A DNA stretch of 64,000 bases from Sneathia vaginalis (GTDB lineage Bacteria > Fusobacteriota > Fusobacteriia > Fusobacteriales > Leptotrichiaceae): contig NZ_CP011280.1 of assembly GCF_000973085.1 (NCBI RefSeq), positions 584,642 to 648,641 on the forward strand, written 5' to 3'. Position 1 is the stretch's first letter. Every line of letters starts with the position of its first letter. The position numbers and the translations under genes are program-made. Shown piece by piece: positions 15,939-24,027 of the stretch. The notes below the pieces were generated by a model. That model ran no database searches. It was not told the origin of the DNA and saw only the letters and a program-made list of their open reading frames with translations.

Positions 15939-16646
15939 ATGGCAAAAAGAGGAAAAAGATATAACGAAATTTCTCAAAAAGTAGATAAATTAAAGATATA
16001 TACACCAGAAGAAGCACTAGAACTATTATTTGAAACTAGAAGTGCTAAATTTGTAGAAACTGTTGAATTAGCAGTTAAATTAGGAGTAGATCCTAGACAC
16101 GCTGATCAACAAGTAAGAGGTACTGTTGTATTACCAAATGGTACAGGTAAAAAGATAAGAATACTTGCAATAACTCAAGGAGAAAACATTGAAAAAGCAT
16201 TAAAAGCAGGAGCTACATATGCTGGAGACGATGAATATGTTGCAAAGATTCAACAAGGATGGTTTGATTTTGATTTAGTTATAGCTACACCTGATATGAT
16301 GCCAAAATTAGGTAGATTAGGTAAGATATTAGGAACTAAAGGTTTAATGCCTAACCCTAAATCAGGAACAGTTACAACTGATATTTCAAAGACTGTTGAA
16401 GAATTTATGAAAGGTAAAGTTGCATTTAAAGTAGACAAATTAGGATCTATACATTTACCTTTAGGAAAAGTTGATTTTGAAAAAGAAAAAGTTATTGAAA
16501 ACTTTAAAGTTGCTTTAGGACAAATAATTAAATTAAAACCAGCAACTTCAAAAGGTCAATATTTAAGAACTGTTGCTATTTCATTAACAATGGGACCTGG
16601 AATTAAAATTGATCCATTATTAGTAGTAAATTATGTAACTAAATAA
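15939..16646 (+). CDS. rplA: Ribosomal protein L1
   Basis: 235-residue protein of the L1 stalk and likely autoregulator of rplK-rplA. Landmarks are MAKRGKRYNE, the strand ETVELAVKLGVDPRHADQQV, RGTVVLPNGTGK, and MPKLGRLGKILGTKGLMPNP followed by KSGTVT. The ribosome site is GAGGAGG. A strong terminator at 16659-16694 ends the operon here, so rplJ and rplL are not in this transcript. Confidence 0.98.
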   Translation: MAKRGKRYNEISQKVDKLKIYTPEEALELLFETRSAKFVETVELAVKLGVDPRHADQQVRGTVVLPNGTGKKIRILAITQGENIEKALKAGATYAGDDEYVAKIQQGWFDFDLVIATPDMMPKLGRLGKILGTKGLMPNPKSGTVTTDISKTVEEFMKGKVAFKVDKLGSIHLPLGKVDFEKEKVIENFKVALGQIIKLKPATSKGQYLRTVAISLTMGPGIKIDPLLVVNYVTK

Positions 16647-16658
16647 TAAGTGATATAT

Positions 16659-16694
16659 AGGTTAAGTCTTGTCAAAAGATTTAACCTTTTTTTG
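16659..16694 (+). terminator. Intrinsic terminator of the rplKA operon
   Basis: AGGTTAAGTCTT (16659-16670) pairs with AAGATTTAACCT (16676-16687), 12 bp with one G-U pair, followed by a T run. Confidence 0.9.
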
Positions 16695-16698
16695 TACA

Positions 16699-16726
16699 TT
16701 GACATTTTTAATTCTCATGTTACACT
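16699..16726 (+). promoter_or_regulatory. Promoter of the following small gene
   Basis: TTGACA (16699-16704), 16 bp, TACACT (16721-16726), with TG at -15/-14 (TGT before TACACT). Confidence 0.7.
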
Positions 16727-16757
16727 TATACTAGATGACGATAAGGAGCTGATAGTT

Positions 16758-17138
16758 ATGAATTCATATTTTTTGGCCCTACAAGAGATGAAAGATAATT
16801 TTAATGATAAATATATAGTTATACTTGATAGAAAAAATGCAGATTTTTTGTATAAAGGTTTTGTTTCTGTAGAGAAATATGATTATGAGGAGGATGAAAT
16901 ATTTAAAAGAATATTTGTATTTCATTTAGAAAATGGTAATATGATAACATTTGATTTTGAAGATGCCATATATGTTAAGTTAAATAAGTTAGATGAGTAC
17001 GGACTTATATATGATAATTATTTAATAATGACAAATAACTTACATAAGGAGAATATACAAAACTATATTAATTTCCAAAATATAGATTTTACAAATAATG
17101 ATATAGAAAATATATTATATGAAAAAAATCAATTTTAA
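16758..17138 (+). CDS. Hypothetical acidic protein
   Basis: 126 residues, no signal peptide or membrane helix. It contains a strand-rich core (IVILDRKNADFLYKGFVSV, IFVFHLENGNMITFDFEDA) and an Asn-rich tail. I do not recognise the family. ATG 16758 follows AAGGAGCT. The longer frame from 16650 would begin inside the preceding terminator and is rejected. The gene has its own promoter and a terminator overlapping its last codons. Confidence 0.65.
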   Translation: MNSYFLALQEMKDNFNDKYIVILDRKNADFLYKGFVSVEKYDYEEDEIFKRIFVFHLENGNMITFDFEDAIYVKLNKLDEYGLIYDNYLIMTNNLHKENIQNYINFQNIDFTNNDIENILYEKNQF

Positions 17139-17153
17139 TATTGATTTTTTTTT
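17123..17153 (+). terminator. Terminator overlapping the 3' end of the hypothetical gene
   Basis: AAAAAATCAAT (17123-17133) pairs with ATTGATTTTTT (17140-17150), followed by TTT. The gap to the pilin gene (17154-17293) contains TTTACA-N17-TAGTAT as a weak promoter candidate. Confidence 0.65.
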
Positions 17154-17293
17154 GTAGTAAAATTGGCTATTGATTTTAAAGAAGCATATATATTTTTAAT
17201 TTTTAAACTAGGTAAGCATATATTCTTTTAAATTTACAGGGTAAAATTTTTGTGATAGTATAGGGATACAAAAATTTAAAAGGGGTGATTTGT

Positions 17294-17686
17294 ATGAAAA
17301 TACAAAAAAAACGTAATCACGGTTTTACTTTAATTGAAGTAATAGCTGTCATGGCAATCATGTCATTAATTGCAACAATCGCAATACCTAAGGTGACTAA
17401 GTACATCGATAGGGCGAATAAGACTAGGGTAATTGCAGCAGTATCAGAGCTTAATAATCATGTTTTAAGTACTGAAATAACTGAAAAGGAAGCATTGAAT
17501 AATATTGCTGCTGTATTAACAAGTTATGGTGATTTAAAATCATTAAAAATTGGTGCAACAGAACAAGGTGCATTTAAATCTGGTAGAGTTACTGGTACTT
17601 TAAAATTCGATAAGGGTGTAGTAACAGCTGAAATAACAACACCTGATGAATTAAAAGGTACAGTTGGACCTAATCAAATTCAATGA
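17294..17686 (+). CDS. Major pilin/pseudopilin (GspG/PilA-like)
   Basis: Prepilin with a short basic leader and the type III cleavage motif HG|FTLIEVIAVMAIMSLIATI, with Glu at +5, followed by a long hydrophobic helix ending IAIPKV. The globular part is short, giving 130 residues in all. It has the alpha-spine AARVI-type helix (TRVIAAVSELNNHVL) seen in GspG-like proteins, but no disulfide pair. ATG 17294 follows AGGGGTGAT; GTG 17285 overlaps that site. It is first in the pilus/secretion operon and overlaps the peptidase gene by 4 bp, so pilin and processing enzyme are co-expressed. Confidence 0.88.
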   Translation: MKIQKKRNHGFTLIEVIAVMAIMSLIATIAIPKVTKYIDRANKTRVIAAVSELNNHVLSTEITEKEALNNIAAVLTSYGDLKSLKIGATEQGAFKSGRVTGTLKFDKGVVTAEITTPDELKGTVGPNQIQ

Positions 17687-18114
17687 TACACATCGTAGAT
17701 ATCATATTCCATATCACATTTCTATATTCTTGCTATATGGATATAGTAAGAAGGATTATTCCAGAAAAATCATTTTTAATTCTCTTATTTTTATCAATTA
17801 TTAGAATATTACTTACAAACAAATTACTTAATATGTATTTAGCTATCAGTATTTTTATATTCCCTATATTCATTCAAATGTTAGTTGAAACATATTTAGA
17901 AAAAGAAATAATAGGCTTGGGAGATATAAAGCTATTTGTAACAGTTGGTCTATTTTTTTGTAGCACTGATATTATGTTTGTATTAAAATTCTATAATATC
18001 TTATACATATTCTCAGCAATATATATATTGATATTAAGAAGAATAAGGGGGTATATTGCATTTGCACCAATGATATATTTAGCATTTTGTATATTTAATT
18101 TAGGAGTTTTATGA
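17683..18114 (+). CDS. pilD: Prepilin peptidase (A24 family), short form
   Basis: Membrane aspartyl protease that cleaves the prepilin leaders encoded on both sides of it. The two catalytic Asp are Asp20 in YMDIVRRIIP and Asp81 in GLGDIKLF. Six or so hydrophobic helices make up the 143 residues. The N-terminal methyltransferase domain of classical PilD/GspO is absent, as in TadV/FlaK-size enzymes, so N-methylation is either missing or done elsewhere. It overlaps the upstream and downstream genes by 4 bp. Confidence 0.9.
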   Translation: MIHIVDIIFHITFLYSCYMDIVRRIIPEKSFLILLFLSIIRILLTNKLLNMYLAISIFIFPIFIQMLVETYLEKEIIGLGDIKLFVTVGLFFCSTDIMFVLKFYNILYIFSAIYILILRRIRGYIAFAPMIYLAFCIFNLGVL

Positions 18115-18428
18115 AAAACAAGGGAGAAATGTTAATAGAGAGCTTACTTTCTTTGGTTATTATTTCCTTAGCTTTAATACCTATTTCCAATACATTAGGT
18201 AAGACAAGTAAGACAAAAAATCGTATAAATATCGCTATAAACAAAAGAATAAAAGAGAAAAATAAGTTGGAGGAGATAAAAAGCCTTAATTATTCAGAGT
18301 TTTTGAGCTATGTACGAAGAGATAGGGATGTGACGTATAAGAAGACGAGTACAACATATTCTTTATTTACCGATGAGAGTATATATATTATTAAGGTGGG
18401 TGAATATGAAGACGTATACATACCGTAA
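18111..18428 (+). CDS. Minor pseudopilin (GspI/PilV-like)
   Basis: 105-residue protein with leader MKNKG, cleavage G|EMLIESLLSLVIISLALIP and Glu at +5. The soluble part is small and basic (KRIKEKNKLEEIKSL). It overlaps the peptidase gene by 4 bp and the next pseudopilin gene by 23 bp. It likely forms part of a tip complex with the next two proteins. The exact GspH/I/J identity cannot be fixed by eye. Confidence 0.78.
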   Translation: MKNKGEMLIESLLSLVIISLALIPISNTLGKTSKTKNRINIAINKRIKEKNKLEEIKSLNYSEFLSYVRRDRDVTYKKTSTTYSLFTDESIYIIKVGEYEDVYIP

Positions 18429-18819
18429 TAAAGGCGTTATCTTAATCGAGTATTTTATTGTAACACTAATATTTTTTACATTTTTAGTAATATGCTCAGT
18501 TTTTTTGAAAAGAAGCTATTTTACAAGAAATGATATAAATAAGGACATTAGTTCATATGAGATAAATAAGGTGTTAGATAAAATAGCATATATGGTTGTA
18601 ATAGATAACAACGTTGAAGTAACAAGTAATAGCATAGTATTAGATGATGTAGTTTTAAAATTAGAGAATAAGGTTTTAAAAGTATATAGTAATAAGTATA
18701 GGCAAGCAGATAAACTATTTTCTTTTGATAGAAGTAATATTTTTAAAACTGAGAATAAGGTAAGTATTGAATTTGAAATAAAGGGTAAGAAATACAATAG
18801 GGTGATGAGTCTAAAATGA
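18406..18819 (+). CDS. Minor pseudopilin (GspJ/PilW-like)
   Basis: 137 residues from ATG 18406, preceded by AAGGTGGG. The leader TYRNKG precedes VILIEYFIVTLIFFTFLVI with Glu at +5. The soluble domain has beta strands (NVEVTSNSIVLDDVVLKLEN) typical of minor pilins. A longer frame from 18373 has no ribosome site and would displace the leader. It is encoded between two other pseudopilins in the same operon. Confidence 0.75.
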   Translation: MKTYTYRNKGVILIEYFIVTLIFFTFLVICSVFLKRSYFTRNDINKDISSYEINKVLDKIAYMVVIDNNVEVTSNSIVLDDVVLKLENKVLKVYSNKYRQADKLFSFDRSNIFKTENKVSIEFEIKGKKYNRVMSLK

Positions 18820-19499
18820 AAAAGAAAAATATGGGATCATCTTTAATATATATTTTAATAATGCTATCAATTTTATCTATAGTATCTTATGGTTTCTTTG
18901 AGTATGTTCATGAGAAGAATAGGATTAGTAAAATTGATAAGTACAAGATTGATAAGAATATATTGAAGAAAAGATTAATAAAAAAAGAAAAGCGTCAGGT
19001 AAATATTTTGAATAATAGAGGATATTTATCATATGTACGTTTGAAAAATAGTGGAAGTTCATATACTGATTATGGGACAAATAGGGGTGCATACTTTAAT
19101 ATGTGCATTGGTACAAGAGAAATTACTGAAAAAATATTAGTTTCAGGTTCAGGTGAAAATGATGAAATTGAATTTGAGGGTAACTATATATTTTTTGAAG
19201 ATCCTAAATATGAGTATAAGACAAGAAGAGTAACAGATTTAGACTTTTTAATATATGATATCTACAAAAAAAGTATAGGAGGCTATACAGTACAAAAAGT
19301 AGAGACATCTAGTAGAAGATCATTGAGTTTACCTTTAAAAAGAGAGGTTGATTATGGGACTATTTACGCATATTATTCAAAAAGTGTTTTAGACATACCT
19401 ATAAAGATAAGAGAAAAGATTAGCTTTTCAAGAAGAAGTGGTAAATTAGTCCCAATTAGTCAAGAAATTGTATATTTAGATGAGGTAAAAAATGATTAA
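18816..19499 (+). CDS. Minor pseudopilin lacking Glu5 (GspK/PilX-like)
   Basis: 227 residues. The N-terminus KKKNMGSSLIYILIMLSILS has the Gly and the hydrophobic helix of a prepilin, but position +5 is Tyr rather than Glu, as is typical for GspK/PilX tip proteins. The soluble domain is larger than in the other pseudopilins and basic in its middle (KRLIKKEKRQ). It starts 4 bp inside the preceding gene and ends 8 bp inside the GspL-like gene. Tip function is inferred from position and the missing Glu. Confidence 0.7.
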   Translation: MKKKNMGSSLIYILIMLSILSIVSYGFFEYVHEKNRISKIDKYKIDKNILKKRLIKKEKRQVNILNNRGYLSYVRLKNSGSSYTDYGTNRGAYFNMCIGTREITEKILVSGSGENDEIEFEGNYIFFEDPKYEYKTRRVTDLDFLIYDIYKKSIGGYTVQKVETSSRRSLSLPLKREVDYGTIYAYYSKSVLDIPIKIREKISFSRRSGKLVPISQEIVYLDEVKND

Positions 19500-20394
19500 A
19501 ATATTCGCAAAGAAAGATGAGATTTTTCTAAAATGTAAAGAAAAGATATACTATTTTAAGTTAATAGAATTAGAAAAAGACTTGGAAGATATAATATTTC
19601 AGTGTAATTTAGACAAAAAAGAAAAGATTTATTTAATACTTGATTTTGAAGCAAATGAAAGCCAATACTATATCGACATATTCACTTTCTATAACTTCAA
19701 AATTAGAAAGTTAGTAGAATTTCAAGAGATATTGTCTATGTTGAATGAAGAAATAATATATTTAGGAGAAAAAAGTAGCTTACATATCAAGGATAAAAAA
19801 ATTGAAAAAATAGATGTATGTTTAAGTGATGAATTTGACTATAACGGTATAAGAAGTATTTATGTAAGAAAAGAGAATATAGAAGAAATTTTCGATATAA
19901 TCGAAAAGGTGAAAATAAGGAAAATATATGCCATAAATTTATTAAAAAAAGATCAGATATTAATATTAATTTCTGCTATGTTCCTTATCTCTAGCTACAT
20001 AACAACAACAATCTTGTATAGTACTGATAAATTAGAAAAGAGTATACAAGCAAATAGGGTAAAAAAAGGTAAAATAGACGCAGATATATTAAATACTAAA
20101 GAGTATATAAAAAAATTGGAAAAAGAGATAAGTGAAAATGAAGTTGTACAAGATTTAAGTTTAGAAATTAAAAATACTGAATACTATACTTTAATTAAGG
20201 ATATGATATCGTATACAAAAAAGGGCATAGACTTAAAAAGTATTGAATATATAAATAACACACTAATAGTTGAAGGACAAGCAGACGACTATAACAGTGT
20301 AATTAATAACTTTAAAGACTTCACTATTGATTACTTAGTAAGTGAAAATGATAGGATAGGTTTTAAGATACTAAAGGAGGGTTTAAATGACTAA
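19492..20394 (+). CDS. GspL / PilM-PilN-like inner-membrane assembly protein
   Basis: 300 residues. A cytoplasmic part (about 1-155, strand-helix pattern that could be a reduced actin-like GspL/PilM domain) is followed by one transmembrane helix (ILILISAMFLISSYITTTIL). Then comes a coiled coil and a periplasmic ferredoxin-like domain with IEYINNTLIVEGQADDYNSV, the pattern of PilN. It would link the platform and ATPase to the PilO-like partner encoded next (8-bp overlap). Divergent, so the call rests on topology and context. Confidence 0.7.
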   Translation: MIKIFAKKDEIFLKCKEKIYYFKLIELEKDLEDIIFQCNLDKKEKIYLILDFEANESQYYIDIFTFYNFKIRKLVEFQEILSMLNEEIIYLGEKSSLHIKDKKIEKIDVCLSDEFDYNGIRSIYVRKENIEEIFDIIEKVKIRKIYAINLLKKDQILILISAMFLISSYITTTILYSTDKLEKSIQANRVKKGKIDADILNTKEYIKKLEKEISENEVVQDLSLEIKNTEYYTLIKDMISYTKKGIDLKSIEYINNTLIVEGQADDYNSVINNFKDFTIDYLVSENDRIGFKILKEGLND

Positions 20395-20920
20395 GTACAT
20401 AGAAAAATATATTGGTATTTGCTTTATAACACTTTCTATATTCTCATCAGTATTAATCTTCAATACTAAAAAAACAAAGTATATGACAAAATTTTTATAC
20501 AACAAAAATATATTAAATAATATAAAAGCAGATGAGTTACAAATAAAAGATTTAGTAAATGAGAAAAATAGTCTTGAAACAAAAGTTATTGAGAATAATA
20601 ATAAAATTTCTGACATAAAAAATAAGTTGGAAGATTATGTGATAACAGAAGATGAATTTAAAAAAATAATGTACAGTTTAGCAAGTAAAAGTGGTTTAAA
20701 ATTAATTAAAATAACAAAAAAGCAACAATTTAGCAATTTTTTTGAGTATAGTTTATGCTATTCAAATGTGCAGTTAAAAGGGGATTTAAGTTCATTAGGA
20801 AGATTTTTATACTACATAAATAAGATACCTAAACATATAGATACATCTAAATTCAGTTTAAGTGTAAATCAAGACAATCAGATATTAAATTTAGGGTATA
20901 TAGAAAAAAAGGTGGTGTAA
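20387..20920 (+). CDS. PilO/GspM-like inner-membrane protein
   Basis: 177 residues: an N-terminal transmembrane helix (IGICFITLSIFSSVLIF), a coiled coil (about 45-85) and a periplasmic ferredoxin-like domain with NVQLKGDLSSLGRFLYYINK, a classic PilO pattern. AAAGGAGGG precedes the ATG inside the upstream gene. It is likely a heterodimer partner of the GspL/PilN-like protein, connecting to the secretin. Confidence 0.75.
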   Translation: MTKYIEKYIGICFITLSIFSSVLIFNTKKTKYMTKFLYNKNILNNIKADELQIKDLVNEKNSLETKVIENNNKISDIKNKLEDYVITEDEFKKIMYSLASKSGLKLIKITKKQQFSNFFEYSLCYSNVQLKGDLSSLGRFLYYINKIPKHIDTSKFSLSVNQDNQILNLGYIEKKVV

Positions 20921-21901
20921 ATGATTAAAAGAATATTTTTTGTAATGTTACTTTTTTCAAATATTTGCTTTTCTTACACTACTAAAAAAATGGAAAAAGA
21001 AGCAAATAACATATTTATCCCTATTACTAAAGTGACGGTAGAAAGTAAGTTAAATAATAGTATTACAAAAGAATTTGTCGATAAAAATGTAGTGTATAAA
21101 TTAAAAAATAAGGTTGCAAATGATGTAATACCAGTTTTAATGGGTATTAATAATGTAAAAGTTAAGGGTATTGATGACTTTTTAATATTATCAGGTAAGC
21201 AAAAAGACGTAGAAGATATTAAAGATTTAATAGAACAAATAGATATTATGAAAAAACAGGTATTAGTTAAATTGAATATAATAGATACAAGTAAAAATCT
21301 ATTTGATAGAATAGGATTCAATTGGAAATTTAATTCGAATTTCTCAATAATAGGTGCAGTTTCAGATTTCTTGGCAGGTAATTTGAGCTTTACTAACTTA
21401 TTAAGAAACAGTTCAAAAATATTTGATGTAAATATAGATGCACTAAAAGAAAAAGGTGAAATAGTATTAAAATCAAGTCCCAATATATTAGTAGTTGATG
21501 GTAATAAGGGAATGTTTAAGGTAACTGACGAAACTGTTCTAATAGTTAAGGGTGATAAAAAAGAAAATGCTATGTCAAGAGAAGCAGGTATAATATTAGA
21601 AGTTTTACCAAAAATAAAGCAAAATTTAGACACTAATTATGTCGAGGTAAAGATAAAAGCAGAGATTAGTAATTTTAAATCTCGTGAAACAAAAAAACAA
21701 AATGTAATAGAAACAGTTGTGAATGTTGAAGATAAGAAGAGTATATTTATAGGGGGTACCACTAACTTAGTCACAGATAAGACAATAAGTAAGACTCCTA
21801 TACTAGGCGATATACCAATAATAGGTAGTCTTTTTACATATAAGAGTAAGGCTAATGTTCAAAGAGAAGTATATATGGAATTAGAAGTAGGTATAGTATG
21901 A
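20921..21901 (+). CDS. Short secretin (PilQ/GspD-like)
   Basis: Outer-membrane channel subunit, 326 residues including a signal peptide (IKRIFFVMLLFSNICFS). One N-domain of the N1/N3 type (ANDVIPVLMGINNVKVKGID) precedes the secretin domain, which has VLVKLNIIDTSK, SPNILVVDGNKG and the diagnostic TPILGDIPIIGSLF near the end. Typical secretins have 450-800 residues and several N-domains, so this is a minimal form. A presumed outer membrane agrees with a Fusobacteriota host. It overlaps the platform gene by 4 bp. Confidence 0.88.
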   Translation: MIKRIFFVMLLFSNICFSYTTKKMEKEANNIFIPITKVTVESKLNNSITKEFVDKNVVYKLKNKVANDVIPVLMGINNVKVKGIDDFLILSGKQKDVEDIKDLIEQIDIMKKQVLVKLNIIDTSKNLFDRIGFNWKFNSNFSIIGAVSDFLAGNLSFTNLLRNSSKIFDVNIDALKEKGEIVLKSSPNILVVDGNKGMFKVTDETVLIVKGDKKENAMSREAGIILEVLPKIKQNLDTNYVEVKIKAEISNFKSRETKKQNVIETVVNVEDKKSIFIGGTTNLVTDKTISKTPILGDIPIIGSLFTYKSKANVQREVYMELEVGIV

Positions 21902-22902
21902 GTGATTTTGCATTTAGAAAAAAATTTTCTGAACAATTAAGTGATTTAATTGAAGGAGATATTAACTTATTAGAAGCAATAGGAATTCTTAAAAGATCAT
22001 TTAAAGGTAAAAAAAGAGAAAAAGTAATGAAGTTACAGTATCTATTAGAAAAAGGGAAAAATTTAGATGAAGCTTTTAGTTGTATTTCAACAGATAAAGA
22101 ATTCTTATCGTTTGTTAAAACGGGAGAAAAAACGGGTGATCTGAAGAAGTGCTTTAAGCTTTTAAAAGAAAAATATACTTTCATATCACAATTAAAATCA
22201 GAAGTAATTTCTATCCTTATTTATCCCATCATGGTAATATTAGCAGCCATCGTTATTTTCAATGTTCTTTTACTATTAGTAGTTCCAAAATTTATAGACA
22301 TATACCAAGAATTAGGGCAAAATTTACCTAAAATAACAATGGTGGTAATAAATATATCTAATTTTTTGATAAAGTATAGGTTAATGATAGCAATATTTTT
22401 TGTATTCTTATCAGGTGTAATATATTTTTGTATATTAAGACAAAAAAGTGTATTAGATAGACTGCTATACAAAGTGGGTATAGTAAGGCTGTATATACTT
22501 TTAAGTTTTACTCAAAATATGTATGCATCGTTTTCATCTGGTATAGAATTCTTAGAAGCATTAAAGTTATCAATGAATACTAATAATATAGTATTTAGAA
22601 ATGAATTAAATAGGATATATAAAAGAATAGAAAAAGGTGCTAGTATAAATTATGCTTTTAATAACTCAAGCTTTTTTGACGAAGAATACAAAAGCTATAT
22701 TATAATAGCCGACATGACGGCAGATTTATCTAAAACATTTAATACACTAACTGTAATATTAAATAACAGATTAAGGTATAAAGTTAAAATATATCTAAAG
22801 TTTCTAGAGCCTATATCCATACTAATAATAGCTATTTTTGTAGGACTAATTGTTTTAGCGATAATGTTACCGTTATTTAATTTGGGTGAAAATTTAATGT
22901 AA
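21898..22902 (+). CDS. pilC: Pilus/secretion platform protein (GspF/PilC family)
   Basis: Polytopic inner-membrane protein on which the pilin fibre is assembled. The 334 residues carry the duplicated T2SSF domain: LSDLIEGDINLLEAIGIL with FVKTGEKTGDL, three or four transmembrane helices (one VMVILAAIVIFNVLLLLVVP), the second copy YASFSSGIEFLEALKLSM, and a last helix FLEPISILIIAIFVGLIVLA. No assembly ATPase gene (GspE/PilB) is present beside it. The last 125 bp including the stop codon are duplicated at 23631-23755, on the far side of a KilA-N insertion. Confidence 0.9.
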   Translation: MSDFAFRKKFSEQLSDLIEGDINLLEAIGILKRSFKGKKREKVMKLQYLLEKGKNLDEAFSCISTDKEFLSFVKTGEKTGDLKKCFKLLKEKYTFISQLKSEVISILIYPIMVILAAIVIFNVLLLLVVPKFIDIYQELGQNLPKITMVVINISNFLIKYRLMIAIFFVFLSGVIYFCILRQKSVLDRLLYKVGIVRLYILLSFTQNMYASFSSGIEFLEALKLSMNTNNIVFRNELNRIYKRIEKGASINYAFNNSSFFDEEYKSYIIIADMTADLSKTFNTLTVILNNRLRYKVKIYLKFLEPISILIIAIFVGLIVLAIMLPLFNLGENLM

Positions 22903-22904
22903 AA
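22780..22904 (+). repeat. Direct repeat, copy 1: 3' end of the platform gene
   Basis: 125 bp that recur at 23631-23755 with two mismatches. This copy is part of the intact gene. Confidence 0.95.
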
Positions 22905-22930
22905 GATATAGCATAAAGGGGGGGATTTGC

Positions 22931-23638
22931 ATATCTAAGACAAAAAAAGATACAATCGAAGCAAAAGAGTTTGCTATTCAAATTTATACTAAAGACTTTA
23001 AAAATGACTATATAAGTCTAACGGATATTGCTAGATATAAAAGTGATGAGCCAAGTGATGTAATAAAAAATTGGATGAGAAGAAAAGATACAATTGAATT
23101 TCTTGGTTTATGGGAAAGCTTAAATAATATGAATTTCAATTCGGTCGAATTCGACCGAATTAAATCTGAAGCTGGATATAATACCTTTACATTATCTCCA
23201 AAGAAATGGGTAGAGAAAACAGAAGCAATCGGAATTATCTCAAAAGGTGGAAGATATGATGGTACATTTGCACATACAGATATTGCCTTTGAATTTGCTT
23301 CATGGATTTCTGCTGAGTTTAAGATGTATGTAATTCAAGATTACAAGAGACTTAAGTCAGATGAAAATTCTAAGCTATCGTTAGGTTGGAATTTGAATAG
23401 AGAAATTTCTAAGATTAATTATAAAATTCATACAGATTCAATTAGTGAAGCAGATATGCTAAATGTTGCCTTATTTAACAAGAGATCTAAACAGTGGCGT
23501 GAAGAAAATCCTAACTTAAAGGGTAATATGAGAGACTATGCAAGCCTGAATGAATTACTTGTGCTTGCTAGAACCCAGCATATGTCAATTGAAAAGTTGA
23601 ACAATACAGGGATTAAGAGCTTAGAAAATAAAAGTTAA
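22931..23638 (+). pseudogene. KilA-N / antirepressor-like phage gene, damaged
   Basis: The frame is open from about 22931 (ISKTKKDTIEAKEFAIQIYT) through KNDYISLTDIARYKSDEPSD, the KilA-N DNA-binding core, to SPKKWVEKTEAIGIISKGGR, YDGTFAHTDIAFEFASWISA and NREISKINYKIHTD. The segment that normally follows is missing (HTDSISEADML), and the end runs into the duplicated pilC tail at 23631. No good start codon is present: ATG 23075 is internal, and 22931 is ATA after GGGGGG. I therefore treat it as a 5'- and 3'-damaged prophage gene between two direct repeats. Confidence 0.8.
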
Positions 23639-23755
23639 AATATATCTAAAGTTTCTAGAGCCTATATCCATACTAATAATAGCTATCTTTGTAGGACTAA
23701 TTGTTTTAGCAATAATGTTACCGTTATTTAATTTGGGTGAAAATTTAATGTAAAA
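23631..23755 (+). repeat. Direct repeat, copy 2: orphan 3' end of the platform gene
   Basis: Matches 22780-22904 (two mismatches in 125 bp) and encodes the last helix of the platform protein with no upstream gene. It marks the right border of the KilA-N insertion and leads into the RNA/nuclease array. Confidence 0.95.
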
Positions 23756-23780
23756 AAATTCGTTATTTAGAAAATTAGTC

Positions 23781-23808
23781 TTGAATTTATTATACAAAAT
23801 GATATAAT
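23781..23808 (+). promoter_or_regulatory. Promoter of RNA module 1
   Basis: TTGAAT (23781-23786), 16 bp, TATAAT (23803-23808). Confidence 0.85.
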
Positions 23809-23814
23809 AAATAC

Positions 23815-23998
23815 AGAAATAAATAGGGTTTCAGAGATGTGTGTTCTCTTACCGAGAGTACGGGTTGGAAATATACTAGACGGACATACACGCACAGTTA
23901 TACTTAATCTGGGTCTACTGTGGTAAGTTGTTGAAAAAACGGAATACTAAAAGTAAATTAAAAGACTAAATTATAGAAATATAGTTTGGTCTTTTTTG
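23815..23998 (+). ncRNA. Structured RNA, module 1, ending in an intrinsic terminator
   Basis: About 184 nt between promoter and ORF. AGAGATGTGTGTTCTCT forms a hairpin whose loop TGTGTGT can pair with ACACGCA downstream (pseudoknot). CCGAGAGTA and TACTAGACGG form a second stem around GGGTTGGAAATA. The 3' end is a terminator: AAAGACTAAATTATA (23961-23975) pairs with TATAGTTTGGTCTTT (23980-23994), GAAA loop, T tail. Four copies occur in tandem. I do not recognise a known riboswitch. A type III antitoxin RNA or an attenuating leader are the main options. Confidence 0.65.
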
Positions 23999-24027
23999 TT
24001 GTAATTTTTTAGAAAGGTAAACAAACA

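Noticed and set aside
17176-17215. GAAGCATATATATTTTTAAT near the pilin promoter, reminiscent of the CRISPR repeat 5' part
   Set aside because: It lacks the AATTTCTAC...GTAGAT handle, and such AT-rich matches are expected by chance.
20974-21633. 219-codon ORF antisense to the secretin gene
   Set aside because: Shadow of a real gene with clear secretin motifs. The antisense product has no family resemblance.
23815-23998. Known riboswitch classes (T-box, SAM, glycine, purine, THF, preQ1) for the repeated leader RNA
   Set aside because: None of their consensus cores is visible, and the downstream ORFs are not metabolic or tRNA-synthetase genes.
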